Shown in pieces: positions 38,318 to 49,009 of a stretch of DNA of 64,000 nucleotides. Source of the DNA: Lota lota (Eukaryota; Chordata; Actinopteri; Gadiformes; Lotidae); NCBI GenBank assembly GCA_026745465.1, contig JACYXH010000402.1, forward strand, positions 179,001 through 243,000, written 5' to 3'. Positions within the stretch are counted from its first letter, which is position 1, and each line of letters begins with the position of its first letter. A model generated the notes under the pieces. The model did no database searches. It was given only the letters and a program-made list of their open reading frames with translations, and was not told the DNA's origin. Made by a program: the position numbers and the translations under genes.

Positions 38318-41300
38318 ATCTGGACCCCGTGGTGGTGATGCCCAGGGATTCAAAGGTCATGTTTAAGGGACAGAGTCTCACGGCCACGTGCAACGCTCAG
38401 TCCTCTCTGGAAACCACTGCTGTGTGGTACAAGGTTATTATCTTTCTTCTTCTTCATAAGGAAAATGTGTTCGGTTTGGTAACCATCGCTCAAAGATCGA
38501 TGACACGGGCCAAATTTCAATGAATGCTAAGCTAAGCGCCAATACCTGAAATGCTGTGTATAACTACGGCAGTACAAAAAAAAATACCAGCACCCTTCTA
38601 CAACTTTTTACTATGTGAATCGTTTTTTGGAGACAATAACTTGAGTCTGACGTGTGCGTGTGTTTGGTGTGTGTCTGCAGAACGGGAAGCGGGTGGGGAG
38701 AGGGCACACACTGACCCTGGTGGACGCCACCTCCGCCACCGCCGGGAAGTACGTGTGTAAGGTGAAGGTGCCGGCCCTGCCGGCTCTTCGCGCCAAGGGC
38801 TCCGTCTACATCATCGTCCAGCGTATGTGTCCCCATAGACCCCCCTGTGCACAGAGGGGTCATCGTAGGACACACAGGTGTCGCTCATAACACTGATCAT
38901 GGGTGGGCTGCTTTGCTGTAGCAGGGCAGGGGAAGCAGACTAAGCTGGTGAAGATAAGCTACTTGTGCCCTGGTACAAGTAGCAGAGCCAGAATTTGTGT
39001 TGTGAGTGCGACCTGTGTGTGTCCTACGATGACCCCTCTATGAAAAGGGTCAATTAGTTGTTGTACACAAAAACATAACAAAATATCCCCCTACCATATT
39101 AAACACTGGGTTAATTGAAATTGGCAGAGGAATTATGTTAGCCTGGCGTTTTCTAATAAATATGTCAATCCTATATTCTGACAAACTCAGAAGCCCCACA
39201 CTTGAAACATAAATGACTTAACCAGCTGTAAATAAATAACCAAACGAACAGAAAGTGGACAGATAGCTTGAAGGATAGGATGGTTTGTTTGCCACCGATG
39301 AGCAAAGGACTTGTATTAAGAAGAGTTCTGTAATTGTATTCTACATTTTGCAGAGTGCAGTTTAACAAGGTGTATTTTATTATTTTAAACTTTAAACAAA
39401 TGTATGGTGGTGGCTGCAGAATCAATTGAAACCCAGCAGGGGTTGTCATGGGGCCATATGTTAAATAGATACATAAAAACAATATGAGACATAAGCAATG
39501 CAGAAAATGACAGCAGTGACCTTTTCAGGGGGAGGGGATAGGGAGTCCACATCAGAAGTAGAGAGCTCTGTGTGTATCTAGGCTAGCGGTGGATGGCCAG
39601 TCCGTTCTAAGTGTGATTCTGCCTGTGATTCACAGCTCCTCTGGCCACATCCACCCCGTCCCCAACTCTCCCGGTAAGCATGGCTCCCCTCTCCTGAAAG
39701 CTGTCCTCTTTTATTCCCCACCTAAGAAAACCTCTTCCTCTCTTCCACCGCCGCCCTCGCTCTCCACATGAACCCTAAAGCTTCCAGTTCAGAAGCACCT
39801 TGGGTCACCTCTCCCTTCTTCCAGTTCAAACCCACAGAGAGAAGGAGAAACAGGGCTCTTAATGGTTCTGGGTCTGCAGCGGAGCGATGGTGTGGGTCAG
39901 TTGGTCGGGAGGGTTTGTAGCACGCTGGGAATGAAAGACTCATGATTCTTTAACACGATGCCACAGCACACAGCCCTGCTGGAATTTATTGTGGCAGAGG
40001 CACGCTTTTTTCCCTGACTTTTTCTACGTTTGCCTCCTAATTTAATGTTGTGGTTTGTTTTGTGGGAGAAATTCATGATACCGAATGCTAATTGTTGCGT
40101 GTATACTATTAACAATGTTTTTAGGACGTGTGCCTTCACCTTTTACTACAGATTCTCTGGACAATGCTGACGTACTGCAGGGATAGTATTTATTGGCGTA
40201 CTATTAAACAGCCTCTCACTAGCCCTCACTAGCTGCTGGTGGTAACCGTCATGAAGACAGAGCTCTCTTGGGGAACAACACCATGGAATCCCTCCCCTCA
40301 TCCTTGTTCTGTGCCAAGGTTCTGAATTCACGAGGAGAACGGAGGCTATTCTATCTCCATACATCTCAGACGGCTGACTAAATACATCCAAAGCTGCTTT
40401 TGTTAAGATAAAAAGTCAAAGAGAGGGATGGAACTGACTATTGGATCAATAGTGGAGGTGTTACTTTGGTTAGACCAGTCATGTGTTACTGGAGGCGTGT
40501 TACTTTGGTTAGACCAGTCATGTGTTACTGGAGGCGTGTTACTTTGGTTAGACCAGTCATGTGTTACTGGAGGTGTTACTTTGGTTAGACCAGTCATGTG
40601 TTACTGGAGGTGTTACTTTGGTTAGACCAGTCATGTGTTACAGGAGGTGTTACTTTGGTTAGACCAGTCATGTGTTACTGGAGGTGTTACTTTGGTTAGA
40701 CCAGTCATGTGTTACTGGAGGTGTTACTTTGGTTAGACCAGTCATGTATTACTGGAGGTGTTACTTTGGTTAGACCAGTCATGTGTTACAGGAGGTGTTA
40801 CTTTGGTTAGACCAGTCATGTGTTACTGGAGGCGTGTTACTTTGGTTAGACCAGTCATGTGTTACTGGAGGTGTTACTTTGGTTAGACCAGTCATGTGTT
40901 ACAGGAGGTGTTATTTTGGCAAACAGCTAACACAAACGCGGCCAGCGCTAGTTAACTCATTCCAGTGACTAGTTAACTCATTCCAGTTACTAGTTAACTC
41001 ATTCCAGTGGGCAGACGAGCTTTAACATCCAGTCCAGACCATCGACTTTCTCAGACCAAGGGTCTGTAAAGGTTTCTAATCAACATCGTGTAGACGGGCA
41101 ACTGTAGAAATACACGTATTAGAAACCCTTCTGAAAGCCCTGGCTCTGTGCCGTCTCCCCCCAGAGGCCTGGCTGGGACATAGCACGACTGATCAACAGT
41201 AACACAACATCATCTCTGGCTGCTTTTGTTTAAAGCGGCACTAGGGCTGGCCGTTATTCACACTGCTACTTCTTCCTCTTCTTTCTGTTCCTCAGATCAG

Positions 41301-41520
41301 CACATTGTGGCGAGAAGCCATTTAACACTGCATCGTCTGTCTCTGTTCCATCCCTGCGTCTGCCTGCGTGCGTGTGTGATGGTGCGTGCGTGTACCTGTA
41401 TGCGTGTGTTTGTAGCCAAGCGCAGCAGGGTGGTGCTGCTGGCCATCTTGGGGAGCATCATTTACTTCCTGCACAAGAAGGGCAAGATCCCCTGCTGCTC
41501 GGGGAAGAGGGAGATGTACG
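32697..41520 (+). CDS. mcam-like: MCAM (CD146)-like immunoglobulin adhesion receptor exons
   Basis: Exons: 32697-32827, 33639-33861 (first V-type Ig), 34282-34352, 34718-34802, 35269-35448 (second Ig), 35822-35949, 36356-36500 (third), 38318-38433, 38681-38822 (fourth), 39636-39673 (Ser/Thr/Pro stalk) and about 41417-41515 (transmembrane and juxtamembrane). Phases run 1-0-1-0-1-1-0-1-0-1-0 and the frame stays open. Ig hallmarks include [61 protein letters not shown] and AGKYVCKV. The last exon reads [22 protein letters not shown], the signature membrane segment of MCAM. MCAM is a homophilic and heterophilic adhesion receptor. The usual fifth Ig, an exon bridging the phase into the membrane exon, and the cytoplasmic tail are not seen. 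No own signal exon precedes it; the upstream L1 exon fits the phase. Confidence 0.8.
32985..33612. repeat. Minisatellite, unit about 22 bp
   Basis: Roughly 28 copies of a unit GAAGGAGAGTAGAGGACAGG fill the intron inside the first Ig domain, ending about 25 bp before the next exon's acceptor. Long minus frames over it are repeat artefacts. Confidence 0.9.
36536..38070. repeat. 443-bp direct duplication flanking a Tc1 fragment
   Basis: The sequence 36536-36978 is repeated almost exactly at 37628-38070 (ATACCTCTATAGTATAACA to GTGTGTGGATGTGTAACT). The 649 bp between them (36979-37627) are Tc1-type transposon sequence. Both copies lie in one intron between Ig exons. Confidence 0.9.
36979..37627 (-). 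mobile_element. Tc1-like transposon, 5' part
   Basis: Reading minus from the CAGTGTATCAAATACT-type terminus (near 37610), a frame starting at 37254 encodes the transposase N-terminal helix-turn-helix: [20 protein letters not shown], then [10 protein letters not shown]. It ends after about 55 recognisable residues, so this is a truncated copy of a family different from the one at 17339. Confidence 0.8.
39674..41416. other. Long MCAM-like intron with minisatellite
   Basis: About 17 copies of a 28-31 bp unit (TTACTTTGGTTAGACCAGTC, then ATGTGTTACTGGAGG) occupy about 40449-40915. I looked for the missing transmembrane-proximal exon here and found none that fits frame and phase. Confidence 0.7.
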
Positions 41521-41523
41521 CTG

Positions 41524-41573
<50 letters not shown>

Positions 41574-44039
41574 CATAGACACACACACACACACTGGTTC
41601 ATGCACCGTTTTCATAGAAAAAAATGATTGTTTGCAGTTTATGGAAGTTTGATGACACTCATGTGTTCTTACGAAACTGTATATATATAGTTATTTAAGG
41701 ACTTTCTGCACGTGGCTTTGTTTTGTAGGGACATTTGACAGTGGATTTCCTTTGTTTTTTTCATTATTTTGTGTTCAATAATCAATGCCAACATGTGAAG
41801 AAGCCAAAGCTATTTTCTTACTGGGTTTTTATTTTTGTATTTCTATGTTTTGATGGGAAGGGAGGCTATGGTATAAAGAAGGGTCCCTAATAGTGTCTGC
41901 AGCTGTGAGAGAACAACATACCAGGAGGACCCCAATAGAGCCCCTCCCACTCAGACACTGTGTCATGCAGGCAAACACCACAATTGCCATCACTGACACT
42001 ACAGCCGTCGTTTAAACAGCTCCTTTTGTCAAAACTACTCTCAAGTTGCTTATTCACAAAGTCCCAGAGTTTAAGGATTGTTTTGATTTCTTTTTTCCTT
42101 CGAAAGGCCAAGTCTTTATCTTTGACTCGAACGCTGCAGTGCCTGTTTAACATGTAAAAGTTTGTTTGAAGAATCCATCGAATGCTGTGTTCAATTTGTT
42201 GAAATATCCAGGTAGTCCTTCGATCCGGAACTCATGCTTGTTTATGGTGTGTAGTTGAGAGAAAAAAGATAGACGTTTGACCTGTAGTTTTGATTGGCAC
42301 TGTCTTCGTTCTGCAGGAGTGAGTGAGTGGACTTTGGCGCACGCAATAAGAAACGGTGGTTTGGTTTGGAGTAGTTCTCTGATTATAATGATTCTCATTA
42401 TAAACTGTTTACAATGTGGAGGTGTCACCCACTGACGGGACCACATTGCGAGGGAGTGGAGTGGATATGCCATACTGCCATACATACAGAGAGAAAACAA
42501 TGTCCTAACATTGTGTGTGGTACAGGATTTCAGGAGTATGACTCCACTCAGTTTTTTGTTTTATTGGAATGGTTCTGGACATTTCGCCAACGGGAGTTTG
42601 AAAGTGTACAGTTGGACTTTGTATGTTACACATTTGTTTTTCAAGAAAAGGATGCCAAGTAAAAGTTGCATTTGAAAAAACAATGTTTCCATGGCTTTCA
42701 CTGTCCTCAACTCTTTGAAGAACAACCATTTGGCCGTAGATCAGTGTCAGAGCAGAGCGGGAGTTACACTCACAGGAGGAAAGCACAGAGCATTCTTTCT
42801 TCAAGTCCTGGCTCACCTTGTGGTTAAAGCTAAACGTACACTACAGAGAATTCTGTACATTTGAACCCCAACGCTGACAGTAAGTATAGGAGTCAGCCTG
42901 ATGATTTGGCCTGTGAGATAGGGTTAGGGTTAGTTAATCTAACTGATAGATTAGTTAGGGTTAGATGATTTGGCCTGTGAGATGCTGGACAGAGGCAACA
43001 AGTTGAGTGCGCAGAACTTAGTAATATGGATAGGAATAATTATTCATCACTCTAAATTTGATGCAAAATGAGTACAAAAAAGTACAGAAAACAATGGAGT
43101 CATGTTGTCTGTTGTCGTTTATTTTCCGCTTTTGTAGAACATTTTGTAAATCACCTCTTTTAATATAAACAACACAGATGAAGTGTTAACAAAAATACTG
43201 TTTAATTAAAAATCGGCATGGCTTCGGCATGAACACATGACTACACAATAAATGCTGGTATTCAAGAAATTTAATCAAAGTCTTCACACATGCAATGACA
43301 AAAAGGCTTTTTTATGTTAATTACACTATCATTACAAATCTGCCCTCGTATGGGGATTTTCACATTAAAACGGTGCTAACAAGGTTATTTCATTCAAGTC
43401 TTAATGATTGATGCACCTTTTGTCAATAAACCATCCACTCCATTCCATGTTTTCCGAAGAGCTTGGGGCCTGCTCTGTGCCGATGTTAACCCCATGATGA
43501 GTCAAGCCTTGAAGGACAGCTTCAGAGGCTTTAACAAAGTCCGGCAGCGCTTCGGCATCTCTGACGGTGGATCAACATGCTTTTAGTTACTGTTTTCTGG
43601 GCAGTTAGTCATAGCATTGTAGCAGTAGATTATGTGTTCTTGCCTTTGGCAAATGGCTCGTTTATTGCATTTCGATTTGTCTTGGGCCATTCCAGGACCA
43701 CCATTGACAAATTCATAGACAATGTGTTGAGACCTGAAATTAGATTGATAATGAAGATTATAAAAAAAATTGTAATTGTAAACAAAAAACTACTTTATAT
43801 TTGCTGTTTAAAATTCTCTAAAAGGTGTTGCGTTCCCTTGTGTTTGTCCCCTATCGGCCACCGTAGCCCTTGGTTCCATCAGACAGGTGCTCTCCGTGTT
43901 AGCTCGGTTCTTACTCATTTTCTCTCTGCACTAAATCAGGTGATTCCAGCACTAGGAAACATGCTTTTTGCAGCGATTAAACAAAGTTGAATGTATATAT
44001 AATTGTATTATCTTACATTTAACCCTTTTATTTGAGTAT
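41521..44039. other. Intergenic or 3' region, no exon recognised
   Basis: A CA tract lies at 41526-41569. If the MCAM-like gene is complete, its tail exon and 3' end should be here, but no match to the conserved tail was seen. Direct repeats of TGATTTGGCCTGTGAGAT with GGTTAGGGTTAG lie at about 42901-42983. Confidence 0.5.
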
Positions 44040-45570
44040 GTTAAATGCTGTTTCTTAGATAATTTAACAGTTAAAACAAGGCCGAACTATGTACATTGAT
44101 CTAGTTGTAAAAGGCATCTCTTAACCTCTGTATGGTCCCATTCAACCTCTCCACCAACCCATTGGTCTGGGGTACCGGGCACAGAGACGCCTTCTGATCC
44201 CCAACACTTGGCACACTTTGGTGTTGATCTGAATGAATGGTGCAGAGAACGATTTAAACCCACTGTTATAATTAATTAATAAAAAGTACTCATTTGAAAT
44301 GACTAGTAATGTGCAAGTTCAAAGTTCAAATGTGTGCTAAAATAGCAATAGAAATACATACTTTGTTGACAAATTATTTTCCTTGATCAGTGAGGATTCT
44401 TTGTGGCACTTTAAATTGATACACAGATTTTAGTATGCACCGTGTAACCTCTGCTGTGGATTTAGATTTGATGGCATATGCCTGCGACCATCTGGTACAG
44501 TAGTCGACCATCACACAGATGTACTGGTTTCCCTGGTCTGTCATGACCAGCTTACCAACTAGGTCCATGCCTACAAGTTCAAATGGAACTTTGGTCTGTT
44601 TGAAAATAAAGACAAAAAGACGACACAATTACTATGTTATTCACACATTAAATATGTTGGAAACAGGGTGAATGCTCCTCCCATCTACTATAAAAAGGAA
44701 CAGTGATCAAAACACAAAAATGGAATGTTAACCTTTATTGGTTTATAATCCGTGCCAAGCTTGAGGTCATGTCGGTGATACCTATGGAAGTTAAAGGTTA
44801 AATATGAAAGCAAAAACATACCCAATTATCAATGTCGGCTGAGGCCGACCAGGCCAGTAGAACCGTTGAGAAATCACGTTCCTAGTCCGAATTTGGCCGC
44901 AGTGTGCGCCAATGTCACTGGTGTGAAATTCTTCCAATAATGAGTCGGCCTCAGCCGCCCCACAGACAACATTCACTCAATCCTCTTTGTCAGATCCCTT
45001 ATGTCTGACATAAAACAATTCACCATCTGAAGATAGGATAGCAATTATTGAGAGCCCTTTAAGCCTTGTCTAATTCGGCCTACAGGCCTCTCTTACCATG
45101 AATTGCAATGGTAACATAACTAATGTAGGCTAATATGCAGTATTTTCTCAAAGGTTTATGCATTATTGTTAAATGATGCATTGCTATAAGGGATTAAATA
45201 TCTACTTTAGGCCTACCATCGATGCAGTACTTTTGGGCTCGCCGCCGAATAGTGAAGCGCTGTTTTTTGTCACTTTCTTTAGGAAACTCTCTTTTGATGA
45301 GGAACTCCCTTAACTCCTCAAACATTTGTTTGTCCATAATGTAATCTCAAAACAAAGTATAAATGGCCAGCTATCATGAATTGTGACCTATCGTGGATTG
45401 TTTCCTGTTGCGTGTGGACTTTGATGAAAGCAGACATGAATAATTATACAGGATGACAAATGAAAAACAGAGGTTGCTGTCGGGTGCTTCGTCCCGAGGC
45501 CCGCCGTGCTTCTACTGGAACTACAGGCTACTGCCTCTTCAGTGGCGCAATACTGCGTAATACCCCATAG
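44040..45570 (-). pseudogene. Second Ginger-like integrase copy, truncated
   Basis: Minus-strand exons match the element at 19-24 kb: a start exon near 45336, the H2C2 exon (about 45030-44820), a shortened VGTDYKPIK exon, the integrase core (about 44600-44360), and the TNGLVERLN region (about 44230-44100). GPY/F, Ulp1 and PHD exons are absent. The core keeps the first catalytic Asp (GMDLVGKL), which the other copy has lost, but shares the same TAA after LTDQGK. The terminal unit at about 45364-45570 abuts a hAT remnant. Confidence 0.75.
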
Positions 45571-47460
45571 TTTGATGTCCATGGTGCTGAAACAAGTTGC
45601 GGCATCGTTTCAGGGATGAAATGTGGGAACTGTGCAGCGCCCACAGAGTCATACTTCGCCTTAAGTGTGTCACTACATTGGAGGTCGAGCAGCTCCATTT
45701 GGATGTTCATAGGTGCCTTTTCCACGTCAACCGCAAACGGATTACTGAGAAGTTCAAACTTAGTTTTCTGAGCTTCGAAGTCGGCAAATCGCCGTGTGAA
45801 CTCGGTACTAAGTATGCCCAGTTTTTCAGCAAAATGTGCACTTGGAAAAATAGCGGCAGAAACCTTGTGCGTCATCGACAGGCAGCACGGAAAGTGACCC
45901 AAGTTTCCTTCCAACATATGCGTCTCCCACAGACTCAGTTTGGCTTTAAAAGCCCTCACTGCAGCATGCATGTCACACGGTCCCGTCCCTGAAGCTGGAG
46001 GTTTAGCGCATTGAAATGGTTCGTTATATCACACAGAAATGCCAGCTCACACAGCCACTTTTGATCATGAGCTCTGTGGTGTCTTTCCCTTTGCTTTCCA
46101 TAAACTGACAGATATCCTCACGCAACTCGAAATATCTGTTGAGCACTTTCCCTCGACTTAGCCAGCGCACCTCTGTGTGACAGGGGACGTCACCATTTTT
46201 AGAATCGATCTCCTCCAGAAATGCCTTAAACTGGCGGTGGTTTAAACCTTTGGCTCTTATAAAGTTAACAGTCTGTGTCACGGTGCTCATCACATGTTCC
46301 ATTTTTAGCGCTTTGCCGCACAATGTTTCTTGGTGTATAACGGTAGTGGTAAACTGTCAGCTCACCTGCGCAATTGTCCTCCCGCATCTTATCCCGCATT
46401 CTGCCCACTAATCCACTCTTTCTACCGCACATTGCAGGCGCTCCATCTGTTGTCAGTCCTACCAGTTTGTCCCAAGGCAGCTTCATTTCATTTACACAAT
46501 TAGATACTTCTTCAAATATGTATGGTTGTGCCGTGCATTGATTTAATTCCCAAAAGTTCCTCTGTAACGCGCAAGTCAGAGTCCACTCCACGGATGAAGA
46601 TTGACAGCTGGGCAGTATCTGTTGTGTCGCTGCTCTCATCCACAGCAAGGGAATATGCAATGAAATCTTTTCCTTTTTCCATTAGCTGATTTTGTATATT
46701 GGTAGCAAGCTCGCATGTCCGGTCAGCAACGGTGTTTCTGGTAAGGCTTACATTTAAAAATGCTTGCTTTTGGTCAGGACACACGACTTCGCACACTTTA
46801 ATCATGCATCGCTTCACAAACTCTCCCTCGGTAAATGGCCGGGCCGATTTAGCTATTTCTTCAGCCACAATGAAACTAGCTTTAACGGCAGCTTCACTTT
46901 GAGATTTAGCTTTTTTGAACATAGCCTGCTGTGACACCAGACGTTCTTTCAACTCTTCTACCTTCTGGAGCTTCTGCCGTGTGTCCAGCTCCTTGTACCC
47001 GTCCCCGTGCTTTGTTTCATAGTGTCGTCTTATGTTGTATTCTTTAATTACGGCCACAACAGCTCCGCACACAAGACAAACAGGTTTACCCCTTGTGTTA
47101 GTGAACAGATTCTCTGCCTCCCATCTGTCTTGAAAGCCCCTGTTTTCAAAGTCCACCTTTCGTTTGGTCATTTTTGGGAGGGCTAGAGTTAGCTTAAAGT
47201 TTATCCGAAGTGACAGGATAAGCGTGAGACTGGAGAGTTTGTCAATAAAGGGGCTTGCCGCCGTTGATTGATGTCTCAACCAATAGCTGGCGCCAGCTAT
47301 TGCAGTGCAGTCTGGGATTTGTAGTATTAATGATGTGTACTGGCGGGCCAATTCTGATAGACATAAAATATTATCTCGCGGGCCGGAGACAATTGTCCAG
47401 CGGGCCGGATGTGGCCCGCGGGCCTTGAGTTTGACATGTCTGCATTAAGCAAAGCTTTAG
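45571..47460 (-). pseudogene. hAT-Charlie-type transposase remnant
   Basis: The minus strand starts at ATG 47171 (MTKRKVDFENRGFQ). It has a zinc-finger motif (CLVCGAVVAVIKEYNIRRHY, then ETKH), FTEGEFVKRCMIKV and AVDESSDTTDTAQL, all typical of the GTF2IRD2/ZMYM-like Charlie transposase group. Homology continues through different frames (about 46660-46265, 46323-46024 and 45971-45570), so at least three frameshifts are present. Upstream, CGGGCCGGATGTGGCCCGCG near 47400-47430 and TTGAGTTTGACA mark the hAT-type terminus. The left end is cut by the Ginger-like terminal unit. Confidence 0.8.
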
Positions 47461-48270
47461 ATGAGACACATTGTTTGAGTTTCATAAACAAGGAAAATTG
47501 AGGAGATGAAAATAAACCTCAGCAGAAAATACAAAATTCAAGACATAAAAAGAGAGACAGACAGACAGACATGAGGGAAGACGGACACGCACACAGACAG
47601 CCAGTCAGAGAGGAACACAAACGGACGAACGGAGGAGCAGACAGACAGTTAGACACAAACAAACAAGAGTCAGACACACACTGGGACAGACAGACAGACG
47701 GGGAGACCGTCGGGGGGGGGGGCATCATTCCTCACCCGCCATTTTGAGCATGCTCCGAGAGGTGTGGGTGATGGGGGGGTTGCGTCCCTTCTTCAGTCTC
47801 CCCGGCTGACCCCCCAGGCTCTGGGGCTTCCTGGCCATCTCCCCCCTGACCCCCGTCAGCGACGCCGTGCAGTCCTCGCCGGCGCTCTGTTGCGGAGATT
47901 TCAAGTCTATATCGGAAATAAAAGATTGGAGGCATTAGTTTGAAGTTCGCCTATCCAAACCGAGGCTTCTCTCCAACGCAGGCTGGGCCTTAAAGGGGTA
48001 CACACGTCATTTCGCAAAGATCCGTATTGACGGTGGATTTTGACACTGTATACTTTAGAAACATGGTTGGTGATTATTTTTTATATGTTTACTTCCAGTA
48101 AACCAGTTTATAAGGCACACAAATGCCACTTTATTATACCTACCAAGCTCACTATAAGCTCACTATATAAATATATTGAAGGGTTCTCCCTAAACAGTGT
48201 AATATTGGCGCTGCAACACCATAGAATAGGCCTATATATTATCTGCGACATATATATTAATATATATATT

Positions 48271-48332
<62 letters not shown>

Positions 48333-48480
48333 CCTATATATAATTGTTCTTTTTTACCGGCAAAAAAAAGGTAATGAAAACAATTAAATCCACATAATAA
48401 ATGGTCGCAAATGCAACCATTTTGGTCACAGGAATGCAACAGGTGAGACAAGGGGCTGGCAGCAAGTAGGTGGTACGAAC
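47461..48480 (-). other. Simple repeats and one candidate minus-strand exon
   Basis: GACA-type repeats cover about 47555-47710 and TA tracts about 48284-48316. Between them, 47738-47905 could be a minus-strand exon: a TATAG acceptor, an open frame through DLKSPQQSAGE and LKKGRNPPITHT, and a GTGAGG donor. It lies on the same strand as the afadin-like exons, but I do not recognise the protein. Confidence 0.4.
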
Positions 48481-49009
48481 CTCTGGGCATCATGGGGCTT
48501 GGCTGGTTGAGCAAAGTAGCAAGGCCATGGTCAATGGCACCCTGGTTGGCCACCTCGAGGGTTACCACAGAGCCCGTTGGCGTCTTCGGCTCTGCAGCTC
48601 TGACCACACACAGACAACGACAGAATGAAGAAAGAAAAAAGCATGACTAAAAGTATTCTAGGACTAAAGTCCATGTTGTAGTTTTTTTACTTGGAATTGG
48701 TCTCGAATCTTAACAGCATGTATAGGCCAAAAGGTCTGTTCCTGCAATGAGGAACTAAGGGTGATTGGTAAGGGTGATTCCTACCTCTCTTGAGATAGGC
48801 CCACCAGACTACACCCATGTACACTCAGCAACTGGTCCCCTGCTGCCAGACTGCCATCCTAGTAGAAACAAACAAATAGTTAGAGAACGTGAGTGAGTGA
48901 GTGAGAGAGAGTGAGTGAGTGAGTGAAAGAGTGAGTGAGTGCATTACCATGTCAGCAGCTCCTCCCTTAACAGACTTGATGCAGATTCCCAGTTTATCTT
49001 GCCCTTACC
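48481..49009 (-). pseudogene. afdn-like: Afadin-like PDZ domain exons
   Basis: Three minus-strand exons encode consecutive parts of the afadin PDZ domain. The first (about 49004-48948) gives GQDKLGICIKSV and KGGAAD. The second (48858-48785, 74 bp, TACTAG acceptor, GTAGG donor) gives DGSLAAGDQLLSV and LVGLSQER. The third (about 48604-48481) gives GSVVTLEVANQGAI and HGLATLLNQPSPMM. Splice phase is kept between the second and third. Afadin links nectins to actin at adherens junctions. The PDZ helix reads AAEPKTPT, the first exon seems to have lost a Val codon, and no other afadin exons are recognised nearby. A decayed partial copy is likely, though a real local part of a large gene cannot be excluded. 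Confidence 0.6.

Noticed and set aside
42505..42816. Minus-strand 103-residue frame
   Set aside because: No recognisable domain, splice context or start signal; treated as chance.
43577..43990. 137-residue + frame beginning MLLVTVFWAV
   Set aside because: No family resemblance; it sits beside decayed transposon sequence and lacks a promoter or exon structure.
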